Shown: in pieces, positions 25,749 to 35,269 of the stretch
Position numbering within the stretch: the first letter of the stretch is position 1
Layout of the letters: every line of letters starts with the position of its first letter
NCBI GenBank assembly: GCA_002869065.1
Contig: PKTR01000001.1
Location: 363,118-427,117, forward strand
Length of the DNA stretch: 64,000 nt
Direction: 5' to 3'
Source: Hyphomicrobiales bacterium
GTDB taxonomy: Bacteria; Pseudomonadota; Alphaproteobacteria; Rhizobiales; Rhodobiaceae
Made by a program: the position numbers and the translations under genes
Notes under the pieces: model-generated
Told to the model about the DNA's origin: nothing
What the model saw: the letters and a program-made list of their open reading frames with translations, nothing else
The model's database searches: none

Positions 25749-26084
25749 TCAGATCGAGAAGCTGGTGCCGCAGCCGCACGACGCGGTGGCGTTCGGATTG
25801 GTGATCTGGAACGACTGGCCCATCAGATCATTGACGAAGTCGATCTGCGACCCGTCGAGATACTGCACCGAAACGGAGTCGATCAGCACGGTCGCGCCGT
25901 CGTCCGAGATCGCCAGATCGTCGTCCTCGCGGTCCTGCACCAGATCGTATTTGTACTGGAAACCGGAGCAGCCGCCGCCCTCGACGCTGACGCGCAGCAT
26001 GGTTCCGTCCGGCTCGGCGGAAAGGATCTTGGCGATGCGCTTCATGGCGCGTTCGGTCACGGTGACGGGGAGGGTGGTGTCCAT
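25749..26084 (-). CDS. erpA: A-type iron-sulfur carrier protein (ErpA/IscA family)
   Basis: 111-residue HesB/IscA-fold carrier that delivers Fe-S clusters to apo-proteins. The three ligand cysteines are present: Cys39 in EGGGCSGFQY and Cys103/Cys105 in SCGCGTSF. Length and the acidic VQDREDDD segment fit the alphaproteobacterial ErpA-like group; IscA and SufA share the motif, so the exact subtype is inferred. It is divergent from dgt with about 200 bases between, an arrangement common in Hyphomicrobiales. Confidence 0.92.
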   Translation of the reverse strand: MDTTLPVTVTERAMKRIAKILSAEPDGTMLRVSVEGGGCSGFQYKYDLVQDREDDDLAISDDGATVLIDSVSVQYLDGSQIDFVNDLMGQSFQITNPNATASCGCGTSFSI

Positions 26085-26282
26085 CTGCTCGGTCCGCTCT
26101 ATCTGGCTTCGTCGGCGCCGGGCAGGCCCGCGCGGCCGGAAATTCGCTCAATTCGGCAACGCTAGCGCGCGTCTGCCTTGTGTTCGTCATGCTTGGATAG
26201 TTATGAACGGTCCTGGCGAAGTCAATCGACGCCGGCGCGGGAAACCGTTTCTCGTTGCCGTCTCAAGCAGCCGAAGGCAGCC

Positions 26283-27497
26283 ATGTCGACGCGCATCTTT
26301 CCGGCTTATCCGCACGCGCCCTATGCGGCCGATGCCGCGCGCAGCCGTGGCCGGCTATTTGCCGAGCGCGAGAGCCTGTCGCGCACTGCCTTCCAGCGCG
26401 ACCGCGACCGGGTGGTGCATTCGACCGCCTTTCGCCGGCTGAAACACAAGACGCAGGTCTTCGTCTATCACGAGGGCGATCACTACCGCACCCGCCTGAC
26501 CCACTCGCTGGAAGTGGCCCAGATCGCCCGCACCCTGGCGCGCCTGCTGGGACTTGATGAGGATCTCGCCGAGGCGCTGGCGCTCGCTCATGATCTCGGT
26601 CACACGCCGTTCGGCCATGAGGGCGAGGACACGCTGCACGCCTGCATGGCCGACTATGGCGGTTTCGACCACAACGCCCAGTCGCTGCGCATCGTCACCC
26701 GGCTCGAACGCCGCTATGCCGAGTTCGATGGTCTGAACCTGACCTGGGAAACGCTCGAAGGCCTCGTGAAGCACAACGGCCCGCTGACCGACGGCGACGG
26801 CAAGCCGATCGGCCGCTATGCCGAAACCGGCCTGCCGCACGCCTTTGCCGCCTATCTGCCGTTCCAGGATCTGGAACTGTCGACCTGGCCGAGCGCGGAG
26901 GCGCAGGCAGCCGCGATCGCCGACGACATCGCCTACAACGCACATGACATCGATGATGGCCTGCGCGCCGGCCTGTTCACCGTCGACGACCTCGCTGAAG
27001 TGCCGCTGGTCGGCAAAATCGTGAAAAAGCTGTTCGAGCGCTATCCGGGGCTGGAGCGTCCGCGCCTCGTGCATGAGACGACCCGCGCGCTGATCGGCCG
27101 TTTCGTAGAGGACGTGCGCGAAGAAGCGAACCGCCGGCTGGACGAGGCCCAGCCGGCTTCGGCCCACGATGTGCGGCGCATGGGGCGGGCGCTGGTGACG
27201 TTTTCCGATGCTATGACCGCAAAGGAAAAGGGCATCAAGACCTTCCTGTTCGCCCATATGTACCGCCACCCGGACGTGCTTGCGGTGCGCGCCGAGGTTT
27301 CCCGCGTCATGCGCGACCTCTTCGCCTATTTCTTCGCCGATGTAGAGCACCTGCCGGCGGAGTGGCGCTATGGCCTCGAGGACGCGCCGAAGGACCGGCT
27401 GGCGCGCCGCGTCTGCGACTATATCGCCGGCATGACTGACCGTTTCGCGCTCGAGGAACACCGCCGTCTGTTTGACGATACGCCGGAATTGCGTTAG
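26283..27497 (+). CDS. dgt: dGTPase-like deoxynucleoside triphosphate triphosphohydrolase
   Basis: HD-domain enzyme of 404 residues that hydrolyses dNTPs to nucleoside and triphosphate, trimming the dNTP pool. Metal ligands are visible in [14 protein letters not shown] (His), [17 protein letters not shown] (HD) and the later [17 protein letters not shown] (Asp). The short length and the [20 protein letters not shown] start place it with dgt type 2. The ATG at 26283 follows AAGG; earlier in-frame codons read into the promoter shared with erpA. argS begins 77 bases downstream. Confidence 0.94.
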   Translation: MSTRIFPAYPHAPYAADAARSRGRLFAERESLSRTAFQRDRDRVVHSTAFRRLKHKTQVFVYHEGDHYRTRLTHSLEVAQIARTLARLLGLDEDLAEALALAHDLGHTPFGHEGEDTLHACMADYGGFDHNAQSLRIVTRLERRYAEFDGLNLTWETLEGLVKHNGPLTDGDGKPIGRYAETGLPHAFAAYLPFQDLELSTWPSAEAQAAAIADDIAYNAHDIDDGLRAGLFTVDDLAEVPLVGKIVKKLFERYPGLERPRLVHETTRALIGRFVEDVREEANRRLDEAQPASAHDVRRMGRALVTFSDAMTAKEKGIKTFLFAHMYRHPDVLAVRAEVSRVMRDLFAYFFADVEHLPAEWRYGLEDAPKDRLARRVCDYIAGMTDRFALEEHRRLFDDTPELR

Positions 27498-27573
27498 GTC
27501 GCGCCGACTTCTCAATTGCACCGAGCGGGCGCCGCCATTGCGCCGGACCCGACTTCACCGGAGCCTCACGAAC

Positions 27574-29337
27574 GTGACTCATCTCTTCAAGGATTTTACC
27601 ACCCGTGTTCATGCCGCCGTCGGCGCTGCCGGGCTTCGCGCCGCTTCGGGCGATGCGCTCGATCTGACCAAGGTTGTCGTCGAGCCGCCGCGCGACCCGA
27701 GCCACGGCGATCTGGCGACCAACGCCGCCATGGTTCTGGCCAAGCAGGCCGGCATGAAACCGCGCGACATTGCGGAAAAGATCGCGACGTTCCTCGGTGG
27801 CGACGCGGATATCGCGGCCGTCGAGATCGCCGGGCCGGGCTTCATCAATATTCGCCTCGAAACGGCCTACTGGGCGCGCTTCCTCGGTGAGGTGCTTGCC
27901 GCCGGCGAGGCTTACGGCCGCTCGACCATGGGCGGGGCGGAAAAGATCAACGTCGAATATGTCTCGGCGAACCCGACCGGCCCGATGCATGTCGGCCATT
28001 GCCGCGGCGCCGTGGTCTGCGACGCACTGGCCGGACTGCTCGCCTATGCCGGCTACGACGTCTGCCGCGAATATTACATCAATGACGCCGGCAGCCAGGT
28101 CGACGTGCTCGCCCGCTCCGCCTTCATGCGCTACCGCGAGGCGCTCGGCGAGGATATCGGCACGATCCCCGAAGGGCTCTATCCGGGCGACTATCTGAAG
28201 CCCGTTGGTGCCGCACTCGCTGAAGCCCATGGCGACAAGTTCGTCGGCATGGACGAGGCCGAATGGCTGCCGGTCATCAAGGATTTCACCATCGAGGCGA
28301 TGATGGGCATGATCCGCGAGGATCTCGCCGCGCTCGCCGTCTATCACGATGTGTTCTTTTCCGAGCGCTCGCTGGTTGCCGGCGGCAAGGACCTCGTCGC
28401 CGAGGCTATCGAGACGCTGCGCGCCAAGGGGCTCATCTATGTCGGCACCTTGCCGCCGCCGAAGGGCCAACTTCCCGACGACTGGGAAGACCGCGAGCAG
28501 ACGCTGTTCCGCTCGACCGAGTTCGGCGACGATGTCGACCGCGCGCTGATGAAGTCGGACGGTTCCTACACCTATTTCGCCTCCGACATCGCCTATCACT
28601 ACGACAAGCACAAGCGCGGCTTTAACAACCAGATCGACGTCTGGGGCGCTGACCATGGCGGCTACGTCAAGCGCATGCAGGCGGCGGTCAAGGCGATCAC
28701 TGAAGGAGCGGGCGGTCTCGACGTCAAGCTCTGCCAGCTCGTCAAGCTCTATCGCGGTGGCGAGCCGGTGAAGATGTCGAAGCGTTCCGGCGAATTTGTC
28801 ACCCTGCGCGACGTCGTCGAGGAAGTCGGCGTCGATCCCGTGCGCTTCATGATGCTCTACCGCAAGAACGACGCGCCGCTCGATTTCGACTTCAAGAAGG
28901 TCACCGAGCAGTCGCGCGACAACCCGGTGTTCTATGTGCAGTACGCGCATGCGCGCTGCGCCTCGGTGTTCCGCCAGGCGGCCGAAGCGATGCCGGATCT
29001 GGCTATGGACGGCGACTCGCTTGCCGCCGCATCGCTCGCATTGCTGGAAGACGAGGGCGAAATCGGCCTCATCGCCAAGATTGCCGAGTGGCCGCGCCTG
29101 GTTGAAGCGGCTGCCGAAGCGCACGAACCGCACCGCGTGGCGTTCTACCTGTATGAGCTGGCTAGTGCCCTGCACGCACAGTGGAATCGCGGCAAGGATT
29201 TGCCGCAATTACGCTTTATTAACGCTGATAGCGCAGATTTGACTGCAGCTCGACTTGCGCTCGTCTATGGCGCGAAGTTGGTTTTATGTGCGGGCCTGTC
29301 TATTCTGGGTGTAGGGGCGCCGGACGAGATGCGTTAA
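27574..29337 (+). CDS. argS: Arginyl-tRNA synthetase
   Basis: Class I aminoacyl-tRNA synthetase, 587 residues. It carries the N-terminal Add1 domain, the HIGH-type motif [16 protein letters not shown], and the class I C-terminal ALLDLYR-type anticodon domain ending [24 protein letters not shown] occurs at the KMSKS position. The start is GTG at 27574, in line with the usual MTxLFxDF N-terminus; no ATG lies near. The last 40 codons use A/T-rich codons (TTA, ATT, GCT, GAT) unlike the rest of the gene. It opens the conserved argS-SPOR-nagZ-scpAB group. Confidence 0.97.
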   Translation: MTHLFKDFTTRVHAAVGAAGLRAASGDALDLTKVVVEPPRDPSHGDLATNAAMVLAKQAGMKPRDIAEKIATFLGGDADIAAVEIAGPGFINIRLETAYWARFLGEVLAAGEAYGRSTMGGAEKINVEYVSANPTGPMHVGHCRGAVVCDALAGLLAYAGYDVCREYYINDAGSQVDVLARSAFMRYREALGEDIGTIPEGLYPGDYLKPVGAALAEAHGDKFVGMDEAEWLPVIKDFTIEAMMGMIREDLAALAVYHDVFFSERSLVAGGKDLVAEAIETLRAKGLIYVGTLPPPKGQLPDDWEDREQTLFRSTEFGDDVDRALMKSDGSYTYFASDIAYHYDKHKRGFNNQIDVWGADHGGYVKRMQAAVKAITEGAGGLDVKLCQLVKLYRGGEPVKMSKRSGEFVTLRDVVEEVGVDPVRFMMLYRKNDAPLDFDFKKVTEQSRDNPVFYVQYAHARCASVFRQAAEAMPDLAMDGDSLAAASLALLEDEGEIGLIAKIAEWPRLVEAAAEAHEPHRVAFYLYELASALHAQWNRGKDLPQLRFINADSADLTAARLALVYGAKLVLCAGLSILGVGAPDEMR

Positions 29338-29405
29338 AGCGCGCGGTGAAATGATCGGCACAGGGGTCGCGCGCACAGGTAAACACCCCCGGAGAGTGGC
29401 CGACT

Positions 29406-32400
29406 ATGTCCGAAACAAACCACAAATACCGCTATCCCGACGACTATTCGGATCCGGGTGACAGCGCGCGCCGCTACGAGGAAGATCCCCTCGTGGAACT
29501 GGCGCGGATCGTCAGCGGTGGCTCGATCTATCCCGAGCCCGAAGCGCCGGCGGAAGACGCTGAGGATGTCCGCGAGGATGTCGAGGGCGAGGACGAGCGT
29601 TTCCTGTCGGAGGAGGACTACCGCGAAGACCACCGCGAAGACGACGTCGATGACGACTACCGCGCCGACGAGGCCTATGCCGACGACGCCGATCGGTACG
29701 ATTATCCGGAATCGGGCGATTACGCCGACCAGGACGGGTACACCGGCCAGAGCGCCTATGATGAGGCGGAGCCGGATCACCCGGCATATGTCGAAGGTTC
29801 CGATGACAGCGGCATCGCCGATCCTGTCGATGCGCTTGAGCGTGAATTGTTTGCCGAACTGCAGGGCACCTATGATCCGCGGCCGACGGCTGCCGAAGAG
29901 GCGACCGCTGCCGAAGAGGCGACCGCTGCCGAAGAGCCGCTCGAGCCGGCCGTCGAGGACGCGCCCGCGCATGAGCCGAGCGAGCTGAAATTCGTTCCCG
30001 TCTGGGACGAGGCCGGCGAAGAAGCCGTCGAACCTGCCGCGTACGACGAGCCGCAGGAAGGTGTCAGTGCGGCGGATGCCGACGACGATGTGTTCGATTC
30101 CCTGCTCGCCGAAGCGCTTGAATTAGAGGATTTCGGTGACTCCGCCGAAGGCTACGAAGACACTGGGAGCGAGGCCGAGGCCGATTTTGAAGGCACCAGC
30201 GAGAGCGAGACCGCCTGGCTGGCCGACCGTGCGTCGACCAAGGATCTCTATGCCGAAATCCGCGGCATCGGCCATGCCCCCGATATCAATGAGGCCGAAG
30301 GGGACCTCGCATCCGATGATGCAGGCGAAGAGTTCTCCGACGAGTTCGGTGGGGTCTTTGCAGCCGACGAGCCCGTCGCCGATGACGACGCGGCCGTGGA
30401 GCCCGAAATCGGCGAGGCCGAGGACGACGTGGACGTCGACGAGGAGGTCCTTCCCGTCAGTGAGCCGGACGAAGTCGACGCCTTCGACATGAGCGCCTAC
30501 TCGGCGGCCTATGCCGCGCCGGTCGTTGCGAAATCGGCGACTGCCGCCGCAATTGCCGGCGTCACGGCAGCTTCCGCCGGTCTTGTTGCCTCGCGTGTAA
30601 ACGCCAGGTCGGTCGAGCCCGATGCCGAGGCGTCGCCCATTGCGGCAGAGCCGGTCGCCGCCGTGCCGGTCACTGCTGAAGAACCGGAGTCCGAGATCGA
30701 TGATCTCGATCTCACCCTCGAAGACATGCTCGCCGAAGAACTCGCGCTCGAGGATTTCGAAACAAGCCGCAAGCAGCCCGCCAAGGCTCCGGAAGTTGAA
30801 GAACCGGTGGCCGAAGAGGCGCCCGCCGAAGCTTCCGTTTCGGAAGACGATCGTTTCGAGGAAGAACTGGCCTCCAATTTCGATACCTACGCCGAAGATG
30901 GCTACGAGGACGAGGATCTTCGTGCCTCGGTCCGCGACGCCTATGACGGCATCGACGAAGACGATCCCTACGCACTGCGCCAGCCGGTCGATCTCGATGA
31001 GGTCTATCAGCGTCGTCCTGAGGTCGAGGCTTATCCCGGCGACGAGGACTACGATCAGGAGCCGCCGCTCAACGACCCGCAGGTGATCGCCGACGCGGCC
31101 GAGGAGGGGCGTCCGTCCTTTTCCGATAGCCACCATCTGCCGCCCCACGACGAAGCCGAATTCGAGGCAACGCCCGCTGCCGACGCATCGCGTCGTGGCA
31201 TATGGGCGGCGGCCGCCGTCGGCGCCGTCGTCGTTGTCGGTGCGCTCGGCTTCTTCGGCTATCGGCTGTTCTCATCGTCCGAGCCGGTCGGTCCGCCTCC
31301 GGTCATCGAGGCAAACGCCGAGCCGACCAAGGTTCGCCCCGATGCGACCGCGGCCGGTGAGGAAGACCAGCGCAGCAAGCTGATCTACGATCGCGTCGGC
31401 TCGCAGGATGCGACCGGCGAGGAGCGTCTGATCGTGCCGGGTGACGAGCCTGTGGCTCCCATTGCCGCTGGTGAAGGAACCGCTGAGCAGCCGCGTGTCA
31501 TTCTGCCCGATGCCGCCGAAGGAAGCACCGCAGCACGACCTGGTATTCCGCGCCGCGTTCGCACCGTTGTCGTGCGCCCGGACGGAACGATCATCTCGGG
31601 CACGCCCGAAGGCGAGACCACGGATGAGGCCGGAAACACCGTTGAAACCGTCGCCATTCGCCCGACCACCAGCGATGTCGCCCCCGTTGCCGCCCTCGTT
31701 GCCGAAGGTCCGGACATGCTGGCTGGCAACGCGGTGCCGAGTGGCGCCGATGGCGTGACGCCGCCGGTGAAGCCGGGCAGCGAAGCGGCCGCCGCAACCC
31801 CGGCGATGCTGCCCGCGGAAACCCCCGTTGCTGAAACCGTCACACCGGAGCCCGCAACGGCGGCACCGGAAGCTGAAGTGCCCGCCGCGCAGCCCGAGCG
31901 CCGCGTTGCGACCCGTACCGTGACGACCCAGCCGGTCACCGTCCGTGCGCCGGTGCCGAACGACCGCCCGACAGAAACACGTACGGTGTCGACCACCCCG
32001 GTTCGCACCGTCCCGGTCACGGCTCAGCCGGTTGTCCGCGGAACCGATGAGACGCGGGTGCGTCCGGTCTCGCCGACCGTACCGAACACCGGCAACGGCC
32101 GCCCGCTGGCGCTCGTGCCCGGTGCCGCGCCTGCAGCAACCGCTCCGGTTACCGCGCAGCCGGCCGCTGCGGCACCCGCCGCAACTGGAGACTACGTCGT
32201 CCAGGTCACCTCGCAGCGCAGCGAGGAACAAGCCCGCATCGCTTATCAGGCTTTGCAGCGGCGCTTCTCGTCGGTGCTTGGCGGTCAGCAGCCTGATATT
32301 GAACGCGCCGATCTCGGCGACAAGGGAACCTACTATCGGGTTCGCGTCGGGCCGATGGACCGTGGGGCCGCGAACGAATTCTGTTCGTCCCTGAAGTCGA

Positions 32401-32432
32401 AGGGCGGCGATTGCTTCGTTCGCCGGCGTTAA
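29406..32432 (+). CDS. Large acidic SPOR-domain cell-envelope protein
   Basis: 1008 residues. Residues 1-595 are a low-complexity, strongly acidic cytoplasmic region (Asp/Glu/Ala/Tyr), with an Ala/Val-rich hydrophobic patch near 370-398. A membrane segment lies at about 598-622 (WAAAAVGAVVVVGALGFFGY), then a Pro/Thr/Ala/Val-rich periplasmic linker (about 640-925) and a C-terminal SPOR domain (about 928-1008; DYVVQVTSQRSEEQARIAYQ, YYRVRVGPMDRGAANEFCSS). SPOR domains bind septal, denuded peptidoglycan, so it should act at the division site. Its place between argS and nagZ, a glycan-recycling gene, is conserved in the order. The cytoplasmic part is unusually long. Confidence 0.9.
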   Translation: MSETNHKYRYPDDYSDPGDSARRYEEDPLVELARIVSGGSIYPEPEAPAEDAEDVREDVEGEDERFLSEEDYREDHREDDVDDDYRADEAYADDADRYDYPESGDYADQDGYTGQSAYDEAEPDHPAYVEGSDDSGIADPVDALERELFAELQGTYDPRPTAAEEATAAEEATAAEEPLEPAVEDAPAHEPSELKFVPVWDEAGEEAVEPAAYDEPQEGVSAADADDDVFDSLLAEALELEDFGDSAEGYEDTGSEAEADFEGTSESETAWLADRASTKDLYAEIRGIGHAPDINEAEGDLASDDAGEEFSDEFGGVFAADEPVADDDAAVEPEIGEAEDDVDVDEEVLPVSEPDEVDAFDMSAYSAAYAAPVVAKSATAAAIAGVTAASAGLVASRVNARSVEPDAEASPIAAEPVAAVPVTAEEPESEIDDLDLTLEDMLAEELALEDFETSRKQPAKAPEVEEPVAEEAPAEASVSEDDRFEEELASNFDTYAEDGYEDEDLRASVRDAYDGIDEDDPYALRQPVDLDEVYQRRPEVEAYPGDEDYDQEPPLNDPQVIADAAEEGRPSFSDSHHLPPHDEAEFEATPAADASRRGIWAAAAVGAVVVVGALGFFGYRLFSSSEPVGPPPVIEANAEPTKVRPDATAAGEEDQRSKLIYDRVGSQDATGEERLIVPGDEPVAPIAAGEGTAEQPRVILPDAAEGSTAARPGIPRRVRTVVVRPDGTIISGTPEGETTDEAGNTVETVAIRPTTSDVAPVAALVAEGPDMLAGNAVPSGADGVTPPVKPGSEAAAATPAMLPAETPVAETVTPEPATAAPEAEVPAAQPERRVATRTVTTQPVTVRAPVPNDRPTETRTVSTTPVRTVPVTAQPVVRGTDETRVRPVSPTVPNTGNGRPLALVPGAAPAATAPVTAQPAAAAPAATGDYVVQVTSQRSEEQARIAYQALQRRFSSVLGGQQPDIERADLGDKGTYYRVRVGPMDRGAANEFCSSLKSKGGDCFVRRR
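29889..29939 (+). repeat. In-frame 18-base tandem repeat in the SPOR gene
   Basis: GCTGCCGAAGAGGCGACC is repeated twice exactly and a third time in part (GCTGCCGAAGAGCCG), coding for AAEEAT repeats in the acidic cytoplasmic region. Copy-number change would keep the frame. Confidence 0.85.
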
Positions 32433-32464
32433 GGTCAGCCCGCCCGGGCGGAAAACAGAACAAG

Positions 32465-32501
32465 ACGGCGGCGACGGGAAAACCCCCTGTCGCCGCCGTT
32501 T
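32465..32501 (+). terminator. Intrinsic terminator between SPOR gene and nagZ
   Basis: ACGGCGGCGACGGG pairs with CCTGTCGCCGCCGT (11 Watson-Crick pairs plus three inner pairs) and is followed by TTTCTG. It starts 33 bases after the SPOR gene stop. The short T run suggests partial termination, with nagZ having its own promoter. Confidence 0.7.
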
Positions 32502-32620
32502 CTGTGTCCGGGTGTTGGTCACGGTCGGACAACACTCCGGGGAAAACCGCTGCAAACTTGCCTGTCGCCGGCCAATTCCGCGTAGTATGCGGGTCGAACA
32601 CTGAGTCCGGCAGGAACCTC

Positions 32621-33643
32621 ATGACGGCCAAAGCATTTATCACCGGCGTTGCCGGGCTCTCTCTCAGCGAGGACGAAAAGGCATTCCTCGGCAACGAGCG
32701 GCCGTGGGGGCTGATCCTGTTTGCCCGCAATTGCCGTGATGCCGATCAGATCCGCGAGCTGGTTGCCGAGTTTCGCGATGTCGTCGGCGACCTGTCCGCG
32801 CCGGTTCTCATCGACCAGGAAGGCGGCCGGGTGCAACGCCTGCGCCCGCCGCTCGCTCCGATCTATCCGCCGGGCGCGGTCTATGGCGCTCTGCATGCGA
32901 TGGACACGGAGGAGGGGCTCGCCATGGCTCGCCTCGGTGCCCGGCTGATTGCCGCCGACCTCCATGCGCTTGGCATCGACGTCGATTGCCTGCCGGTCCT
33001 TGATGTGCCGGCGACGGGAAGCCATGACGTGATCGGCGACCGCGCCTACGGGCGTGACCCGAAAAAGATCGCCACAATCGGGCGCGCCGCGGCGGAAGGC
33101 CTGCTCGCGGGCGGTGTCCTGCCGGTGATCAAGCATATCCCCGGCCACGGCCGTGCCATGGTCGACAGCCATCTCGATCTGCCGCGGGTGGATACGCCGC
33201 TCGAAACCTTGCGCGAAACAGATTTCCCGCCCTTCAAGATGCTCAACGACATGCCGCTCGCCATGACCGCCCATGTTGTCTACAGCGCGCTCGACACGGC
33301 GCCGGCGACGACCTCGGCGCGGATCATCTCCGAGATCATTCGCGGCGAGATGGGCTTCGACGGATGCCTGATGAGTGACGATCTGTCGATGAAGGCGCTT
33401 GGTGGGGATTTCGGGGATCGTACCCGCGCGGCCCTTGCCGCCGGCTGCGACCTGGTGCTTCACTGCAACGGCGATTTCGAAGAGATGCGGGCGATTGCCG
33501 AGGCAACGCCGGAACTGACCGGCGAAGCAAGCCGCCGCGCCAACGCCGCGCTCGATCGGCGGCGCGCACCCGAAGCGCTCGATATCGAAGCGGCGCGGAT
33601 AGCGTTTGCCGAGCAACTGGAAAAGGCAACGCGGATCGCCTGA
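32621..33643 (+). CDS. nagZ: Beta-N-acetylhexosaminidase NagZ
   Basis: Cytoplasmic glycoside hydrolase family 3 enzyme, 340 residues, that removes GlcNAc from anhydromuropeptides in peptidoglycan recycling. Visible are LIDQEGGRVQRLRPP, the signature KHIPGHGRAMVDSHLDLP with the mobile-loop His, and the nucleophile Asp in LMSDDLSMKALGG. No signal peptide. The ATG at 32621 follows CAGGAACCTC; upstream in-frame codons run through the terminator. scpA follows 36 bases later. Confidence 0.95.
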   Translation: MTAKAFITGVAGLSLSEDEKAFLGNERPWGLILFARNCRDADQIRELVAEFRDVVGDLSAPVLIDQEGGRVQRLRPPLAPIYPPGAVYGALHAMDTEEGLAMARLGARLIAADLHALGIDVDCLPVLDVPATGSHDVIGDRAYGRDPKKIATIGRAAAEGLLAGGVLPVIKHIPGHGRAMVDSHLDLPRVDTPLETLRETDFPPFKMLNDMPLAMTAHVVYSALDTAPATTSARIISEIIRGEMGFDGCLMSDDLSMKALGGDFGDRTRAALAAGCDLVLHCNGDFEEMRAIAEATPELTGEASRRANAALDRRRAPEALDIEAARIAFAEQLEKATRIA

Positions 33644-33679
33644 CCGGGGTCGGGCGGATCCAGTGAAATTGGAACGACG

Positions 33680-34537
33680 ATGACGGACACCCCCGAAACC
33701 GACGCACCGGACGGCGAGGCCGGCAACGATGCCGCGCTCGCGCCCCTGTCGGGCGGCGGCGATTTCGAGGAACGGGCAACGGACGATCCCGCGCTGGTCA
33801 TCGATGTCGAGGGGTTCGAAGGGCCGCTCGATCTGTTGCTGATGCTGGCACGCAGCCAGAAGGTCGACCTGACGCACATCTCAATTCTGGCGCTCGCCGA
33901 GCAGTATCTCGTCTTCATCGAGCAAGCGCGCCGCCTGCGCCTCGATATCGCCGCCGACTATCTCGTGATGGCGGCCTGGCTCGCCTATCTGAAGTCGCGC
34001 CTGCTGCTGCCGGTCAAGGAAGACGAGGACGAGCCGAGTGCGGAGGAAATGGCGGCGGCTCTCGCGTTCCGGCTACGGCGCCTCGAGGCGATGCGCGATG
34101 CGTCCGCCAAGCTGATGAACCGCGACCGCCTTGGCCGCGACACCTTCGCCCGCGGCATGCCCGAAGCGATCAACGATATCCCGCGCGCGGCCTACGACGT
34201 CGACCTGTTCGAACTACTGACGGCCTACGCGGCGCAGCGTGCCCGTTCCGTCGTCACCCGCATGCAGGTCGGCAAGCGCACCGTGTGGTCGCTGCAGGAT
34301 GCCCGCGAGATCCTCGTGCGGCTGGTCGGCAAGTCGGCGGAATGGATGCCGCTCGAGACTTTCCTGACGCGCTATCTGCGCAAACCGGAGGACCGCGCGA
34401 CGATCCTCGCGAGTTCGTTCTCCGCGAGCCTGGAACTGGTCAAGGACGGGACTCTGGAAATCCGCCAGTCGGGGACTTTCGCGCCGCTCTACGTGCGTGG
34501 CCGCGGTGAAGAGGGCAAGGACGGGGGCAAAGGATGA
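33680..34537 (+). CDS. scpA: Segregation and condensation protein A
   Basis: Kleisin subunit of the SMC-ScpAB condensin, 285 residues. The typical EGFEGPLDLLLMLARSQKVDL lies at about 43-63, followed by ADYLVMAAWLAYLKSRLLLP, and the C-terminal winged-helix region ends LEIRQSGTFAPLYVRG. An acidic N-terminal tail of about 40 residues is longer than usual. It overlaps scpB by four bases (ATGATG/TGA), as expected for a coupled pair. Confidence 0.95.
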   Translation: MTDTPETDAPDGEAGNDAALAPLSGGGDFEERATDDPALVIDVEGFEGPLDLLLMLARSQKVDLTHISILALAEQYLVFIEQARRLRLDIAADYLVMAAWLAYLKSRLLLPVKEDEDEPSAEEMAAALAFRLRRLEAMRDASAKLMNRDRLGRDTFARGMPEAINDIPRAAYDVDLFELLTAYAAQRARSVVTRMQVGKRTVWSLQDAREILVRLVGKSAEWMPLETFLTRYLRKPEDRATILASSFSASLELVKDGTLEIRQSGTFAPLYVRGRGEEGKDGGKG

Positions 34538-35211
34538 TGAACAACGTAACCGATCTCTCGTCGGAAGACCGGCGCCAGTGCCTGCGCATGCTGGAAGCAC
34601 TGCTGTTCGCGTCCGCCGAGCCGCTGTCCCTCGACGTGCTGCGTGAACGCTTGCCCGAGGGAGCCGACATCGAAGGTCTCTTGCGCGAGTTGCAGACGGT
34701 GTACGCCTCGCGCGGCGTCAACCTGACTTACGTCGCCGAGAAATGGGCATTTCGCACCGCGCCCGATCTCGCCTTCCTGCTCGCCAAGGAAGTAATCGAG
34801 CCGCGCAAGCTGTCGCGGGCCGCGCTCGAGACGCTTGCCATCATCGCCTATCATCAGCCGGTCACCCGCGCCGAAATCGAGGAAGTGCGCGGCGTCTCGG
34901 CGGCCAAGGGCACGCTCGACGTGCTGATGGAAACCGGCTGGGTGCGTATGCGCGGCCGCCGCAGGACACCCGGCCGCCCGGTGACCTACGGCACGACGCC
35001 GGCCTTCCTCGATCATTTCGGTCTGGCGATGATCCGTGATCTGCCCGGCATGGATGAGTTGAAGGGCGCCGGCCTGCTCGATTCCGGCATGCCCGCCGAT
35101 CTCGGAATCCCCGTTCCGAGCGACGACTCGGCGCTGCGCGACGATGAGGACCCGCTGGACGAGGGCATGCTTGACCTCGCCCCTCTCGACGCGGAGCCGG
35201 AAGAGCGCTAA
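34534..35211 (+). CDS. scpB: Segregation and condensation protein B
   Basis: Partner of ScpA in the SMC complex, 225 residues, with two winged-helix domains: MLEALLFASAEPLSLDVLRE near the N-terminus and the strong signature LSRAALETLAIIAYHQPVTRAEIEEVRGV with GWVRMRGRRRTPGRP after it (given in parts). The C-terminal 50 residues are acidic and probably disordered. It ends 58 bases before the orphan ABC ATPase. Confidence 0.95.
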   Translation: MMNNVTDLSSEDRRQCLRMLEALLFASAEPLSLDVLRERLPEGADIEGLLRELQTVYASRGVNLTYVAEKWAFRTAPDLAFLLAKEVIEPRKLSRAALETLAIIAYHQPVTRAEIEEVRGVSAAKGTLDVLMETGWVRMRGRRRTPGRPVTYGTTPAFLDHFGLAMIRDLPGMDELKGAGLLDSGMPADLGIPVPSDDSALRDDEDPLDEGMLDLAPLDAEPEER

Positions 35212-35269
35212 AGGTCTCTCCTTGTTGCGAGTGAATCTCAATTAAGCTCTTCGGAGCGAGGAATGAACC

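Noticed and set aside
29206-29260. Possible tRNA-like or foreign insertion in the AT-rich end of argS
   Set aside because: The reading frame continues with normal ArgRS residues through the stretch and no cloverleaf can be folded.
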